In this document: positions 1-8,257 of the stretch, piece after piece
Position numbering within the stretch: the stretch's first letter is position 1
How the letters are laid out: each line of letters begins with the position of its first letter
NCBI GenBank assembly: GCA_024280895.1
Contig: JAJRPI010000051.1
Coordinates: 1 to 64,000, forward strand
Length of the DNA: 64,000 nt
Direction of reading: 5' to 3'
DNA from: Alphaproteobacteria bacterium
GTDB lineage: Bacteria > Pseudomonadota > Alphaproteobacteria > Rhizobiales > JAKIUO01
The notes under the pieces: generated by a model
Seen by the model: the letters and a program-made list of their open reading frames with translations, nothing else
Database searches by the model: none
Told to the model about the DNA's origin: nothing
Translations under genes and position numbers: made by a program

Positions 1-111
1 AGCAATGGTGCGAGGGGATTTTATCCGCCAGCGGCCTTCTCTTTTGAACGGCAACTATTCACCAGAAATGATTTTTACATATTATTTTATCAGTGACAAA
101 TTACTCCGGGG

Positions 112-236
112 CGCAGCCAAGCCAAGCCAAGCCAAGGCGGATTGGCCGTTGGGTGTTGCCCGCCCTTAGCCCTCAAACAGCAAAGCGGCAGGGCAACTAG
201 AAAGCAGGCCTGAGCGTAGCGAGGAATAGCGTGAGC
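112..236. repeat. Half-copy of the long palindromic repeat family
   Basis: The stretch ends in GAATAGCGTGAGC, the same end as the right arms at 7215-7249 and 10504-10539. Its inner part (CAAGGCGGATTGGCCG) resembles the inner part of the 10.4 kb copy (CAAGGCCGACTGGCCG). The left arm is missing. The putative start codon of the g1-like gene (GTG at 231) lies inside the conserved terminus. Confidence 0.55.
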
Positions 237-602
237 GAAAAACAAGTAAGCGGCCGGGATCGAGTATCCCGGCTTTTTTTATGGTTGGACGAAAAACTTG
301 AATTTCTTGAGCATCGTCATTTGCAAACAGATGAACCGCTCACATCAGCAGAACATGAAAAGGATGCGCGAACCATGATTTCCCTCATCCGGGTTTATGA
401 AAAACTCGTGGAGATGACAGAGCGTCTTGATCAAAAAACGCAAGGCGAAAGCCAAGACGCCAAGGGAGCTGCCAAAGGAGCCGTCAAGGGTTATGACCCC
501 ATTGAGACGGAGCAAATGCGCCTTGAGATTGCGCAACGCATTGAGCGCTTGCAGCGGCAAAGCGAAGAGCAATGCGAAACTTCTGGCAAGTCTACGCGAT
601 GA
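231..602 (+). CDS. GTA small terminase-like protein (g1 homolog)
   Basis: A 123-aa, mostly helical, charged protein directly upstream of the large terminase, the place and size of RcGTA g1, which recognises or feeds DNA to the packaging motor. The segment LTSAEHEKDARTMISLIR matches what I recall of rhizobial GTA g1 proteins; this is from memory. The GTG at 231 has GAGGA five bases upstream, but both sit in a repeat end and a perfect intrinsic terminator (253-280) falls inside the first 17 codons. The true start may therefore be the in-frame TTG at 285. The 3' end overlaps the terminase gene. Gene reality is fairly sure and the start is uncertain. Confidence 0.65.
   Translation: MSEKQVSGRDRVSRLFLWLDEKLEFLEHRHLQTDEPLTSAEHEKDARTMISLIRVYEKLVEMTERLDQKTQGESQDAKGAAKGAVKGYDPIETEQMRLEIAQRIERLQRQSEEQCETSGKSTR
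253..280 (+). terminator. Intrinsic terminator at the 5' edge of the GTA cluster
   Basis: Perfect 8-bp stem GCCGGGAT / ATCCCGGC with loop CGAGT, followed by seven T. It lies within the apparent 5' end of the g1-like reading frame, so either transcription of the cluster starts after it or the reading frame starts later (TTG 285). Confidence 0.75.
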
Positions 603-1845
603 GCAGCTGGTCAAGATCGCTTTTGACTGGCAGCTTTGGGCGCGAGAAGATCAATTGCCCCCTCGCGGAGACTGGCATACCTGGCTGGTGCTAGGCGGCA
701 GGGGGGCTGGCAAAACACGCACGGGGGCTGAATGGGTGCGCGGCATGGCGCTTGGGCTGCCGGGTTTTTCTGACAAGCCGGTTGGGCGTATCGCTCTGGT
801 TGGTGAGACCCTTGAGGATGTGCGCTCGGTGATGATTGAAGGGGCTTCGGGTCTGCTGGCCATTCATCCCAGAAATGAGCGCCCGCATTATGAAACCTCG
901 AAGCGATTGCTCACCTGGCCCAATGGCTCCATCGCGCAGATGTTTTCAGGTAACCGGCCCGATGGTTTGCGCGGCCCTCAGTTTGAAGCGGCCTGGTGCG
1001 ATGAGCTGTGCAAATGGCGCTATCCGCAAGAGACCTGGGACATGCTGCAATTTTCGTTGCGGCTTGGCCAGCAACCACGCCAGATCGTCACCACGACCCC
1101 GCGTCCGATTGCGCTGCTAAAGCAATTGGTCAAAAGCGAGGGGCTACATATTGATCGCAGCACAACTCGTCTCAACAAGGATTTTTTGGCACCAGGATTT
1201 GTCAAGCGGATTAGCGAGCAATTTGGCGGCACGCGGTTGGGGCGACAAGAATTAGAGGCGGAAATTCTCGATGATCGGCTCGACGCCTTGTGGCATCGCG
1301 GGCAGCTTGATCAGTTGCGGCGGTGTCAGGCGCCAGAGCTGATATGCATTGTCGTTGCCGTTGATCCACCAGTGACCTCGCACGAGAAGTCGGACGCTTG
1401 CGGCATCATTGTTGCGGGTTTGTGCGAACAAGGCCGCGGCTATGTGTTATGCGATGAAACTTTGAGAAAAGCATCGCCGCTTAAATGGGCGCGTGCAGCG
1501 GTCGCTGCTTATCACCGATTTGAAGCCGACCGCATTGTCGCCGAGGTTAATCAGGGCGGCGAAATGGTTGAAACGGTGATCCGGCAGATCGAGCGATCGG
1601 TTGCCATCACATCGGTGCGGGCAACGCGCGGAAAATATATCAGAGCTGAACCCGTAGCAGCTCTTTACGAACAGGGCCGGGTGCACCATGTGGGCTCCTT
1701 GCCTTTATTGGAAGACGAATTGTGCGATTTTGGCCCCGGTGGTCTGACCAGCGGCAAAAGCCCGGATCGGCTCGACGCTCTTGTCTGGGCGCTCACCGAT
1801 TTGATGCTGTTCGGCGGTGCTGAACCAAGGGTGCGCAAGCTGTAA
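493..1845 (+). CDS. GTA/phage terminase large subunit (TerL, g2)
   Basis: DNA-packaging ATPase/nuclease that drives chromosomal DNA into GTA heads. The ATPase domain shows Walker A GGRGAGKTRTGAEW near residue 68 and Walker B with the catalytic acid in AAWCDELCKW. The C-terminal RNase H-like nuclease has acidic residues in VVAVDPP, RIVAEVNQGG and SPDRLDALVWALTD. The frame is open back to 427; I chose ATG 493 because AAGGAG lies 12 bases upstream, and TTG 541 is an alternative. All these starts overlap g1 by 60-110 bases. At 450 aa it has normal GTA TerL length. The stop overlaps a downstream ATG (TAATG at 1843) that leads into sequence antisense to metY. Confidence 0.95.
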   Translation: MTPLRRSKCALRLRNALSACSGKAKSNAKLLASLRDEQLVKIAFDWQLWAREDQLPPRGDWHTWLVLGGRGAGKTRTGAEWVRGMALGLPGFSDKPVGRIALVGETLEDVRSVMIEGASGLLAIHPRNERPHYETSKRLLTWPNGSIAQMFSGNRPDGLRGPQFEAAWCDELCKWRYPQETWDMLQFSLRLGQQPRQIVTTTPRPIALLKQLVKSEGLHIDRSTTRLNKDFLAPGFVKRISEQFGGTRLGRQELEAEILDDRLDALWHRGQLDQLRRCQAPELICIVVAVDPPVTSHEKSDACGIIVAGLCEQGRGYVLCDETLRKASPLKWARAAVAAYHRFEADRIVAEVNQGGEMVETVIRQIERSVAITSVRATRGKYIRAEPVAALYEQGRVHHVGSLPLLEDELCDFGPGGLTSGKSPDRLDALVWALTDLMLFGGAEPRVRKL

Positions 1846-1988
1846 TGTCCTCGCCGGGTGGCAGCTTGTTCAGCTGGAACCAAAGGCTTGGCCTTTGGAA
1901 ACCATTTGATCAGGAGGTTGGGGACTGGTCCTCGATGCCGGCTGCACAGGCTGCCCGCCCGGTGAGGGCGAGCGCCGACAGGGGCTTT

Positions 1989-3281
1989 TTAACCCATCGC
2001 TTGATTGAGATCTTTGGCGATGTCGGTGGCATCTTCTATGCCGATGGACACACGAATAACCTCGGGACCGGCACCGGCTTTTACCAGTGCTTCTTCGCTG
2101 AGTTGCGAATGGGTTGTCGAGGCGGGATGGACGATGAGGGAGCGGGTGTCGCCAAGATTGGCCAGATGCGTGAACAGCTTGACATTGTTGACGAGGTTTT
2201 TGCCAGCTTCATAACCGCCGGTCAGTCCAAACGTGAACACGGAACCCGCACCTTTGGGCACATATTTTTGAGCCAGCGCGTGATTGGCGTGGTTTTCAAG
2301 GCCAGAATAATTGACCCAGGCAACACGGCTGTCTTTTTCCAGCCATTTGGCAACCGCAAGAGCATTGTCGCAATGGCGCTGCATGCGCAAAGGCAGGGTC
2401 TCGATGCCGTTCAAGATCAAGAAGGCATTCATGGGGGCAATGCAGGGGCCAAGATCGCGCAAGGATAAAACGCGGGCCGCGATGGCAAAAGCGATATGGC
2501 CAAAGGCTTCGCCAAACACCTCGCCGAGCACCATATTATTATAGCTTTCGCAAGGTTTGCTAAGGGTTGGGAATTTGTCGCTGGCCATCCAGTCAAAATT
2601 GCCGCCATCAACGATCATGCCCCCCATTGAGTTGCCATGTCCGCCAAGGAACTTGGTCAAGGAATGAACGATGATATTGGCGCCATGTTCAAACGGGCGG
2701 CACAGATAGGGGGTGGCCATGGTATTGTCGACGATGAGCGGGACCCCGGCTTTTTGGGCAACTGCGGCAATGGCTTCGATATCGGTAACAAGACCGGCGG
2801 GATTGGCGATTGATTCAATGAAAATGGCTTTGGTCTTATCGCTGACGAGGGCTTCAAAACTGGTTGGATCTTGCGCATCCGCCCATTGCACGCCCCAACC
2901 GAATTTTTTGAAGGACTGGGAGAACTGATTGATCGAGCCGCCATAGAGCTGGCGGGCCGCGATGATGTCATCGCCTGGCTCCATAAGATTATGAAAGACC
3001 ATCAGCTGTGCGCCATGACCGGACGCTGCGGCAACACCAGCGGTGCCGCCTTCAAGAGCGGCCACACGTTTTTCCAGCACGTCTTGTGTCGGGTTCATGA
3101 TGCGCGTGTAAATATTGCCAAATTCCTGCAGGCCAAACAGACGCGCTGCGTGGTCGGCATCTTGAAAGGCGTAAGCAGTTGTCTGGTAAATTGGAGTAGC
3201 ACGCGCACCGGTTGTTGGATCTGGCGCTGCTCCGGCGTGGATGGCGCGTGTGTTGAACGCCTGGGGAGTATCGTCTGTCAT
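1989..3281 (-). CDS. metY: O-acetylhomoserine sulfhydrylase (PLP-dependent)
   Basis: A 430-aa Cys/Met-metabolism PLP enzyme that converts O-acetylhomoserine plus sulfide (or methanethiol) to homocysteine (or methionine) in the cytosol. The lysine that binds PLP is in HSLTKFLGGHGNSMGG, preceded by VDNTMATPYLCRP with its conserved Asp. The N-terminus FNTRAIHAGAAPDPTTGA and ATPIYQTTAY are typical of the MetY/MetZ fold. Length and the NTMATPYLCRPFEHGA signature favour MetY over MetB or MetC. The ATG at 3281 begins TDDTPQAFNTRAIHAG, the usual family start; a longer upstream frame is not needed. It lies on the opposite strand between terminase and portal, which are normally adjacent in GTAs. It is not expected to have a GTA function. 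Confidence 0.92.
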   Translation of the reverse strand: MTDDTPQAFNTRAIHAGAAPDPTTGARATPIYQTTAYAFQDADHAARLFGLQEFGNIYTRIMNPTQDVLEKRVAALEGGTAGVAAASGHGAQLMVFHNLMEPGDDIIAARQLYGGSINQFSQSFKKFGWGVQWADAQDPTSFEALVSDKTKAIFIESIANPAGLVTDIEAIAAVAQKAGVPLIVDNTMATPYLCRPFEHGANIIVHSLTKFLGGHGNSMGGMIVDGGNFDWMASDKFPTLSKPCESYNNMVLGEVFGEAFGHIAFAIAARVLSLRDLGPCIAPMNAFLILNGIETLPLRMQRHCDNALAVAKWLEKDSRVAWVNYSGLENHANHALAQKYVPKGAGSVFTFGLTGGYEAGKNLVNNVKLFTHLANLGDTRSLIVHPASTTHSQLSEEALVKAGAGPEVIRVSIGIEDATDIAKDLNQAMG

Positions 3282-3329
3282 GATGTGTACTCTCTTGTTG
3301 TTTCTGTGTCGTTTTAATCTGCCGCATCT

Positions 3330-3362
3330 GTCAGCTGAGCGCAAATATATTTGTTCGCTGAC
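3330..3362. promoter_or_regulatory. Nested palindrome between metY and the portal gene
   Basis: Outer arms GTCAGC...GCTGAC enclose the perfect 12-bp palindrome CAAATATATTTG. It lies 49 bp upstream of the metY start and 41 bp upstream of the portal start, so it could be an operator for metY (for example a SAM/SAH-responsive repressor), a portal-side element, or an RNA hairpin. The function is inferred from position only. Confidence 0.45.
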
Positions 3363-3402
3363 TTTCTTCCCAAGGCGTTCCTCGAATTGGAGTTCAAACC
3401 AA

Positions 3403-4575
3403 ATGCCGTCTTTTTTCACAAAACTGTCCAGCTTGTTTGAGCAAAAACAAAGTGCCACTGGCAAATTGATTGCGATGCAAAGTGCGGGTGCGCCGGTATG
3501 GACGCCGCGAGACTATGCGGCGCTGGCGCGCGAAGGTTTTACGCAAAATGCGATATGTTATCGCTGCGTGCGCATGATTTCCGAAAGCGCCGCCTCGGTT
3601 CCCCTTGATCTTTTAGAGGGCAAGCAAGTGCTTGACGAGCATCCTCTTTTAACATTGCTCAAGCGTCCAAATAGTGTGCAATCGGGGCGTGACTTGCTTG
3701 AAGACTGGTACGGACATTTGATGGTGGCGGGCAATGCCTATTTGGAATCTGTCAGCCATGACGATGAAGTGATTGAGCTGCATGTGCTGCGCCCCGACCG
3801 TATGAAAGTGGTGCCAGGCGTTGATGGCTGGCCCGAATTTTATGAGTATAATGTGGCGGGGCAGCAGATGCGCTTTCATCAAGGCGGGGAGGGGCAAAAG
3901 CCCATTCTGCATATGTCCTTGTTTAATCCGCTTAACGATCATTATGGCATGAGCCCGATCGAAGCGGCCGCCTTTGGTATCGATATTCATAATGCGGCGG
4001 GCAGTTGGAACAAGGCGCTGCTTGATAATGCGGCGCGCCCGTCCGGAGCGCTGATTTATGATGCCAAGGATGCCAGCTTAAGCGTCGAGCAGTTCGAGCG
4101 TCTTAAAAATGAACTCGAGAGCGCTCATCAAGGTGCCAGCAATGCGGGGCGGCCGCTTTTGCTTGAGGGCGGCCTCGACTGGAAGCCCATGGGCTATTCG
4201 CCGCGCGATATGGATTTTATTGAAGCCAAATGGGTGGCGGCAAGAGAGATCGCTCTGGCGCTTGGCGTGCCGCCCATGCTGCTGGGCATTCCCGGCGACA
4301 ATACTTATTCAAACTATGCCGAGGCCAATCGAACCTTCTGGCGACAAACAGTGTTACCGCTGGTCAATCGCACAAGTAGCGCGTTGACCAATTGGCTTGA
4401 TGATACCTACGGGGAGGGGATTGTCTTGAAACCTGATCTTAATAATGTCGAGGCGTTGGCATCAGAACGAGAGGCGCGTTGGCAGCGCATTGCCAAGGCC
4501 GGCTTTCTATCGATTAATGAAAAACGTGAAGCGCTGGGTTATGACCCTGTTGAGGATGGAGAGGAAATAGGGTGA
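3403..4575 (+). CDS. GTA portal protein (HK97 family, g3)
   Basis: A 390-aa HK97-type portal, the dodecameric ring at the packaging vertex. Typical blocks are present: YRCVRMISESAASVPL near the N-terminus, LEDWYGHLMVAGNAYLE, HMSLFNPLNDHYGMSPIEAA, WNKALLDNAARPSGAL and REIALALGVPPMLLG with downstream NRTFWRQTVLPL. ATG 3403 was chosen because the longer open frame back to 3241 runs antisense to the metY 5' end and family portals start close to this point (MPSFFTKLSSLF). The upstream gap with metY means this gene probably needs its own promoter or read-through past metY. Confidence 0.93.
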   Translation: MPSFFTKLSSLFEQKQSATGKLIAMQSAGAPVWTPRDYAALAREGFTQNAICYRCVRMISESAASVPLDLLEGKQVLDEHPLLTLLKRPNSVQSGRDLLEDWYGHLMVAGNAYLESVSHDDEVIELHVLRPDRMKVVPGVDGWPEFYEYNVAGQQMRFHQGGEGQKPILHMSLFNPLNDHYGMSPIEAAAFGIDIHNAAGSWNKALLDNAARPSGALIYDAKDASLSVEQFERLKNELESAHQGASNAGRPLLLEGGLDWKPMGYSPRDMDFIEAKWVAAREIALALGVPPMLLGIPGDNTYSNYAEANRTFWRQTVLPLVNRTSSALTNWLDDTYGEGIVLKPDLNNVEALASEREARWQRIAKAGFLSINEKREALGYDPVEDGEEIG

Positions 4576-4682
4576 TCGATAAATTGATCACGACATAAAA
4601 AAACTCCCAATCGTCATCGCCAGGAAAGGGAAAGCCAGACCGGGCGACAACGATGAGAGCAATTTAAAAACCCGTGTTGGAT

Positions 4683-4889
4683 TTACTTTTCTTCCAACTG
4701 GTCCATGAGTTTTTTCCAGGTCAGTTTCTTACCATTCTTTTTGGGCGTTTTACCTTTGCACCAAACGATGCCGCCTTTGGTGACATGAAAATCACCTTGA
4801 TGTTTGCCGTCATTATCTTTGACGCCAATTTCAATACCTGCTGAACCAACTTCTTGATTCACGGCGAGGTCTTTGATGTTGAGTTTCAT
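4683..4889 (-). CDS. Small conserved-looking hypothetical protein, antisense in the GTA cluster
   Basis: 68 aa from ATG 4889; an upstream start would give 82 aa but adds a poor leader. Lysine-rich, with no signal peptide or membrane segment. The motifs SAGIEIGVKDNDGKHQGDF and GGIVWCKGKTPKKNGKK, with one Trp-Cys pair, look like a compact folded beta-domain rather than random translation. Similar short proteins are, to my memory, annotated as hypothetical in other alphaproteobacteria. It faces the GTA genes from between portal and prohead protease. No function is claimed. The 245 bp upstream to 5134 contain no other recognisable gene. Confidence 0.65.
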   Translation of the reverse strand: MKLNIKDLAVNQEVGSAGIEIGVKDNDGKHQGDFHVTKGGIVWCKGKTPKKNGKKLTWKKLMDQLEEK

Positions 4890-5134
4890 TTTGAAAGTCC
4901 CGTTCTTTTTTATGTGTGTTGTACGAATCATATCGCGTGCACACGCACATTAGAAAAACTGTTCGTGCAAATCAACACAAGGCGACAATCGCTACAAGCG
5001 CCCTGTGGATTGCATGGGCGCTACATAGCTCGTTCAAACAATGATCGCAGATATATTTATGATCTCAAATGATTTTGGATTGAACTTTTCAACTCAAAAA
5101 CTTTTTTAACTTCATCAAAGAGTATTGGAAAACC

Positions 5135-5824
5135 ATGAACTCGTCCGACCAACGATCTGTGTGCGAACAAAAGTTCGCACCCCTTGATTTTAAAGGCATA
5201 AATGAGAATGGCAGCTTTGAAGGTTACGCCAGCCTGTTTGGTAAAAAGGACATGGGTGGCGATATCGTTGCCAGGGGAGCGTTTGCTTCAAGCTTAAAAA
5301 AACGTGGGGCCAGCGGTATTCGCATGCTGTTCCAACACGACCCTGGCGAACCCATTGGTGTCTGGCGAGAAATTGTTGAGGATGCGCGCGGTTTGTTTGT
5401 GCGCGGCCAGTTACTGCAACAGGTTGCCAAGTCGCGGGAAATATTGGCGCTGATGCGTGAGGGGGCACTCGATGGTTTGTCGATCGGCTTTCGTACAGTG
5501 CGCGGCAAGTCCGATCGCAAAAGCGGTACACGCCGATTGTTGGAAGTAGATTTGTGGGAGATTTCGATTGTCACATTTCCCATGTTGCAACAAGCAAGAA
5601 TTAGCAGCGTTAAAAGCGCCGACTTACCAACAATGAGAGAATTTGAGCGCTGGCTCGTGCGGGATGCCGGGTTTACGCGCTCCAATGCCAGGGCGGTGAT
5701 CCGCACTGGATTTAAAAACCTTGCCAGCAAGCGGGACGCTGCCGGTGAAGGAAATGAGCAGCTGGTCGACGCGATGCGCCGAGCGGCTGGAATGATGAAA
5801 AGGAAATATAATGACAGACTATGA
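5135..5824 (+). CDS. GTA prohead protease (HK97 gp4-like, g4)
   Basis: 229-aa serine protease of the HK97 prohead family, which cleaves the scaffold portion of the capsid protein during head maturation. The core runs from FEGYASLFGKKDMGGDIV through the catalytic His in LFQHDPGEPIG to the catalytic Ser in DGLSIGF, then LLEVDLWEISIVTFPM. The start ATG 5135 has GGAAAA upstream. The C-terminal ~70 residues are basic and helical. It overlaps the capsid gene by 14 nt, indicating translational coupling of protease and its substrate. Confidence 0.92.
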   Translation: MNSSDQRSVCEQKFAPLDFKGINENGSFEGYASLFGKKDMGGDIVARGAFASSLKKRGASGIRMLFQHDPGEPIGVWREIVEDARGLFVRGQLLQQVAKSREILALMREGALDGLSIGFRTVRGKSDRKSGTRRLLEVDLWEISIVTFPMLQQARISSVKSADLPTMREFERWLVRDAGFTRSNARAVIRTGFKNLASKRDAAGEGNEQLVDAMRRAAGMMKRKYNDRL

Positions 5825-7028
5825 AAACAAGGCGGCGTCGCGCACAGATGTGGCGGGGGCGTTTGACGAATTTATGGAAGCTTTTGAAGAATTTAAAAGC
5901 ACCAATGATGAACGGCTTGAGCAGGTTGAAAAGCGTGTTAGCACCGATGTGGTGACCGAGGAAAAACTGGCACGTCTCAACAAGACCATGGACCAGATCG
6001 TTGCCAAATCGGCGCGCCCGCCTCTGGCTGGTGGTGCTCCTGGTTCCGTTGCCGGACTACAGCACAAATCCGCTTTTGAAACCTATATGCGCAAGGGCGA
6101 TGCGCGTAATCTGCGCGCTCTGGAAGAAAAGGCGCTATCTGTTGGCTCCGATCCTGATGGCGGGTTTCTCGTGCCAAGCGAGACGGAAAGCGCCGTGATG
6201 AGTTCGCTGAAAGACATTTCCCCCATTCGCGCCATTGCCGGTATCAGGCAAGTCTCAGGCACCAGTTTCAAGAAACCGTTTTCCATCTCGGGACCTGGAA
6301 CTGGCTGGGTGGGGGAAAGTGCGGCGCGCCCGGAAACCACCTCGCCAAGTTTGGCCGAGCTGACCTTCCCGACCATGGAACTTTATGCCATGCCGGCGGC
6401 CACCTCAACCTTGCTCGATGATGCTGCGGTCAATGTGGATGAATGGATTGCCGAAGAGGTGCGCATCGCGTTTGCGCAGCAAGAAGGCATCGCCTTTGTA
6501 TCAGGGGACGGCATCAATAAGCCAAAAGGATTTTTGTCCTATGCTAAAGTCGCCAATGACAGTTGGACCTGGGGCAATCTTGGTTATGTTGCAACCGGAG
6601 TAGATGCTGGCTTTGCCGCCACTAATCCATCGGATAATCTGATCGACCTTATATATAGTGTCAAATCGGGTTATCGCGGCAATGCCCATTGGGTCATGAA
6701 CCGAGCAACGCAGGCACAGATCCGCAAGATCAAGGATGTCGATGGTAATTATATCTGGCAACCAGGCAGCCGGCTTGGCGAGGCGCCAACCTTGATGCAC
6801 TTCCCGATCACGGAAAGTGAAGACATGCCTGACATCGCGTCCAATAGCAGCTCAATCGCCTTTGGTGATTTTGGCCGTGGCTATCTCATTGTTGACCGTA
6901 TTGGTTTGCGAGTACTGCGAGACCCCTACAGCTCCAAGCCTTATGTGTTGTTCTACACAACCAAGCGTGTTGGCGGCGGCGTGCAGGATTTCGATGCGAT
7001 CAAGCTGATGAAGTTCGGGGTGTCTTAA
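5811..7028 (+). CDS. GTA major capsid protein (HK97 family, g5)
   Basis: 405-aa HK97-fold capsid protein. The first ~100 residues are charged and helical (FMEAFEEFKSTNDERLEQVE), the delta/scaffold domain removed by the prohead protease. The mature part probably begins near KSAFETYMRKGDARNL. Conserved segments include SVGSDPDGGFLVPSE, MELYAMPAATSTLLDDA, FVSGDGINKPKGFLSY, HWVMNRATQAQIRKIKD and a C-terminal DFDAIKLMKFG. The start lies in the 3' end of the protease gene. It is followed by a large palindromic repeat rather than directly by the connector gene. Confidence 0.95.
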   Translation: MTDYENKAASRTDVAGAFDEFMEAFEEFKSTNDERLEQVEKRVSTDVVTEEKLARLNKTMDQIVAKSARPPLAGGAPGSVAGLQHKSAFETYMRKGDARNLRALEEKALSVGSDPDGGFLVPSETESAVMSSLKDISPIRAIAGIRQVSGTSFKKPFSISGPGTGWVGESAARPETTSPSLAELTFPTMELYAMPAATSTLLDDAAVNVDEWIAEEVRIAFAQQEGIAFVSGDGINKPKGFLSYAKVANDSWTWGNLGYVATGVDAGFAATNPSDNLIDLIYSVKSGYRGNAHWVMNRATQAQIRKIKDVDGNYIWQPGSRLGEAPTLMHFPITESEDMPDIASNSSSIAFGDFGRGYLIVDRIGLRVLRDPYSSKPYVLFYTTKRVGGGVQDFDAIKLMKFGVS

Positions 7029-7032
7029 TATA

Positions 7033-7249
7033 TCTCACGGCTATTCGCGCGTTGCGCGGCCTCCGATGGGGCGCGCAACGCGCGGCGCGTAGTCACGCTT
7101 GCCTCGGCGGGTACACCTGCGGAGTTCTTTTTTCTCAATAAGATTTTTGTATGTGAAAAGAATTCCGATGTACTCATCGGCAAGGGCGACTGCCCGTCGA
7201 GCTTTGCTCGCCTGTCGGAGGCCGCGCGTTAGCGCGAATAGCCGTGAGA
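7033..7249. repeat. Long palindromic repeat, full copy between g5 and g6
   Basis: About 217 bp with ~34-bp terminal inverted repeats: left arm TCTCACGGCTATTCGCGC...GCGGCCTCCGA (7033-7066), right arm its reverse complement (7215-7249). A second internal pair GGAGTTCTTTT / AAAAGAATTCC makes it a nested hairpin. It fills the 322-bp gap between capsid and connector; no gene is visible there. Confidence 0.85.
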
Positions 7250-7350
7250 CAATTATTGCCCGCTTGCGGGCAATGAGGGGAGGTGGGGGTGTTCCCTCCC
7301 TGCCACGTCCGCCTCCCCATTTCCATATTTAAAACCTGAAGGAATGTATC

Positions 7351-7929
7351 ATGGCGCTTGTTTTGACAACTGGCCCAGCACTGGAGCCAGTTTCGCTGGA
7401 CGAGGTCAAGGCGCATTTGCGGATTGATCATGTGGATGAGGATGTGTTGCTCGCTTCGCTTGTTACAACGGCGCGTATTCATCTGGAGACCAGGCTGGGT
7501 CTCTCGTTTATTACGCAAAACTGGATGTTGGTATTGGACCAGTGGCCAGATGCACCAAACATCTTCCTGCCGCTTGGCCCAGTGCAGCAGATTACCGGTA
7601 TCACTCTTTATGATAGCAGCGATCAGACCAGCGTGATCGATACTGCAAGCTATGCGCTTGATGCGATTTCGCAGCCCGCTCGTCTGGTGTGGCGCGGCGC
7701 TATGCCAAAGCCTGCGCCACAGCGCGCTTATAACGGCATCGAAATTTCCCTGACGACGGGTTTTGGGGCAAACGCTCTTGATGTGCCACAGCCATTGCGC
7801 CAGGCGATCTTGTTACTGGTCAGCCATTGGTATGAAAATCGTGAACCCGTTGGTCTTGCCAGTGAGATCAGGGAAATCCCGCAAATGGTTTCCATGCTTA
7901 CGAATTCTTACCGGAGGGTGCGTCTATGA
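7351..7929 (+). CDS. GTA head-tail connector / adaptor (g6)
   Basis: 192 aa of the phage gp6-like connector family that seats under the portal. Typical beginning PVSLDEVKAHLRIDHVDEDV, a VTTARIHLETRLGLSF helix, and a C-terminal helix QPLRQAILLLVSHWYENREPV. ATG 7351 has AAGGAATG just upstream. It overlaps the next gene at ATGA (7926), so g6 and g7 are coupled. It is the first gene after the 7.0-7.25 kb repeat. Confidence 0.9.
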   Translation: MALVLTTGPALEPVSLDEVKAHLRIDHVDEDVLLASLVTTARIHLETRLGLSFITQNWMLVLDQWPDAPNIFLPLGPVQQITGITLYDSSDQTSVIDTASYALDAISQPARLVWRGAMPKPAPQRAYNGIEISLTTGFGANALDVPQPLRQAILLLVSHWYENREPVGLASEIREIPQMVSMLTNSYRRVRL

Positions 7930-8255
7930 GCATGATGCGAACAGGTGCTTTGCGCCATCGGGTGATTTTGGAGAGCGCTACCACAACCAGCGACGGTGGC
8001 GGCGGTTCCTTGATTGTCTGGGAACAGGTGGCGCCCTTGTGGGCGGCCATCAAACCCTTGACCGGGCGCGAGTTGTTGTCGGCGGGGCAGTTCTCATCAA
8101 CTCTCACCCATCAAATTACATTGCGATACATTCCCCAGGTACTGCCGGAGATGCGGTTTCGCAAAGGCAATCGGATTTTCCAAATCAAAGCCGTGCTTGA
8201 TGTGGAGGAAAAGCGGCGCTGGTTACGGGTTCTTTGTGAAGAACGGGAGCTATAG
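7926..8255 (+). CDS. GTA head-tail joining / stopper protein (g7)
   Basis: 109-aa head-tail adaptor family protein. The N-terminus GALRHRVILESATTTSDGGG followed by VWEQVAPLWAAIKPLTGREL is the classic pattern of phage head closure proteins; the C-terminal half is beta-rich (FRKGNRIFQIKAV). The start overlaps the g6 stop and the next gene begins two bases after its stop, so it lies in a tight translational unit with its neighbours. Confidence 0.9.
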   Translation: MSMMRTGALRHRVILESATTTSDGGGGSLIVWEQVAPLWAAIKPLTGRELLSAGQFSSTLTHQITLRYIPQVLPEMRFRKGNRIFQIKAVLDVEEKRRWLRVLCEEREL

Positions 8256-8257
8256 GC

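Noticed and set aside
1-230. Possible gene before the GTA cluster
   Set aside because: No open frame with a start or a family motif; the region is largely repeat-derived from 112 on.
427-492. Longest possible start of the terminase gene (ATG 427)
   Set aside because: It would add a lysine-rich leader overlapping g1 by 176 bases; the SD-supported ATG 493 or TTG 541 fits family length better.
1845-2468. Open frame of 207 codons on the plus strand after the terminase
   Set aside because: From about 1989 on it is antisense to metY, which has clear enzyme motifs. Only the first 48 codons remain as a possible remnant.
3282-3402. SAM-II type riboswitch for metY
   Set aside because: The region upstream of metY does not show the metA-motif pattern; only the palindrome was found.
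5224-5730. 168-codon minus-strand frame antisense to the prohead protease
   Set aside because: The plus strand has full catalytic motifs; the reverse frame has none and no ribosome site.
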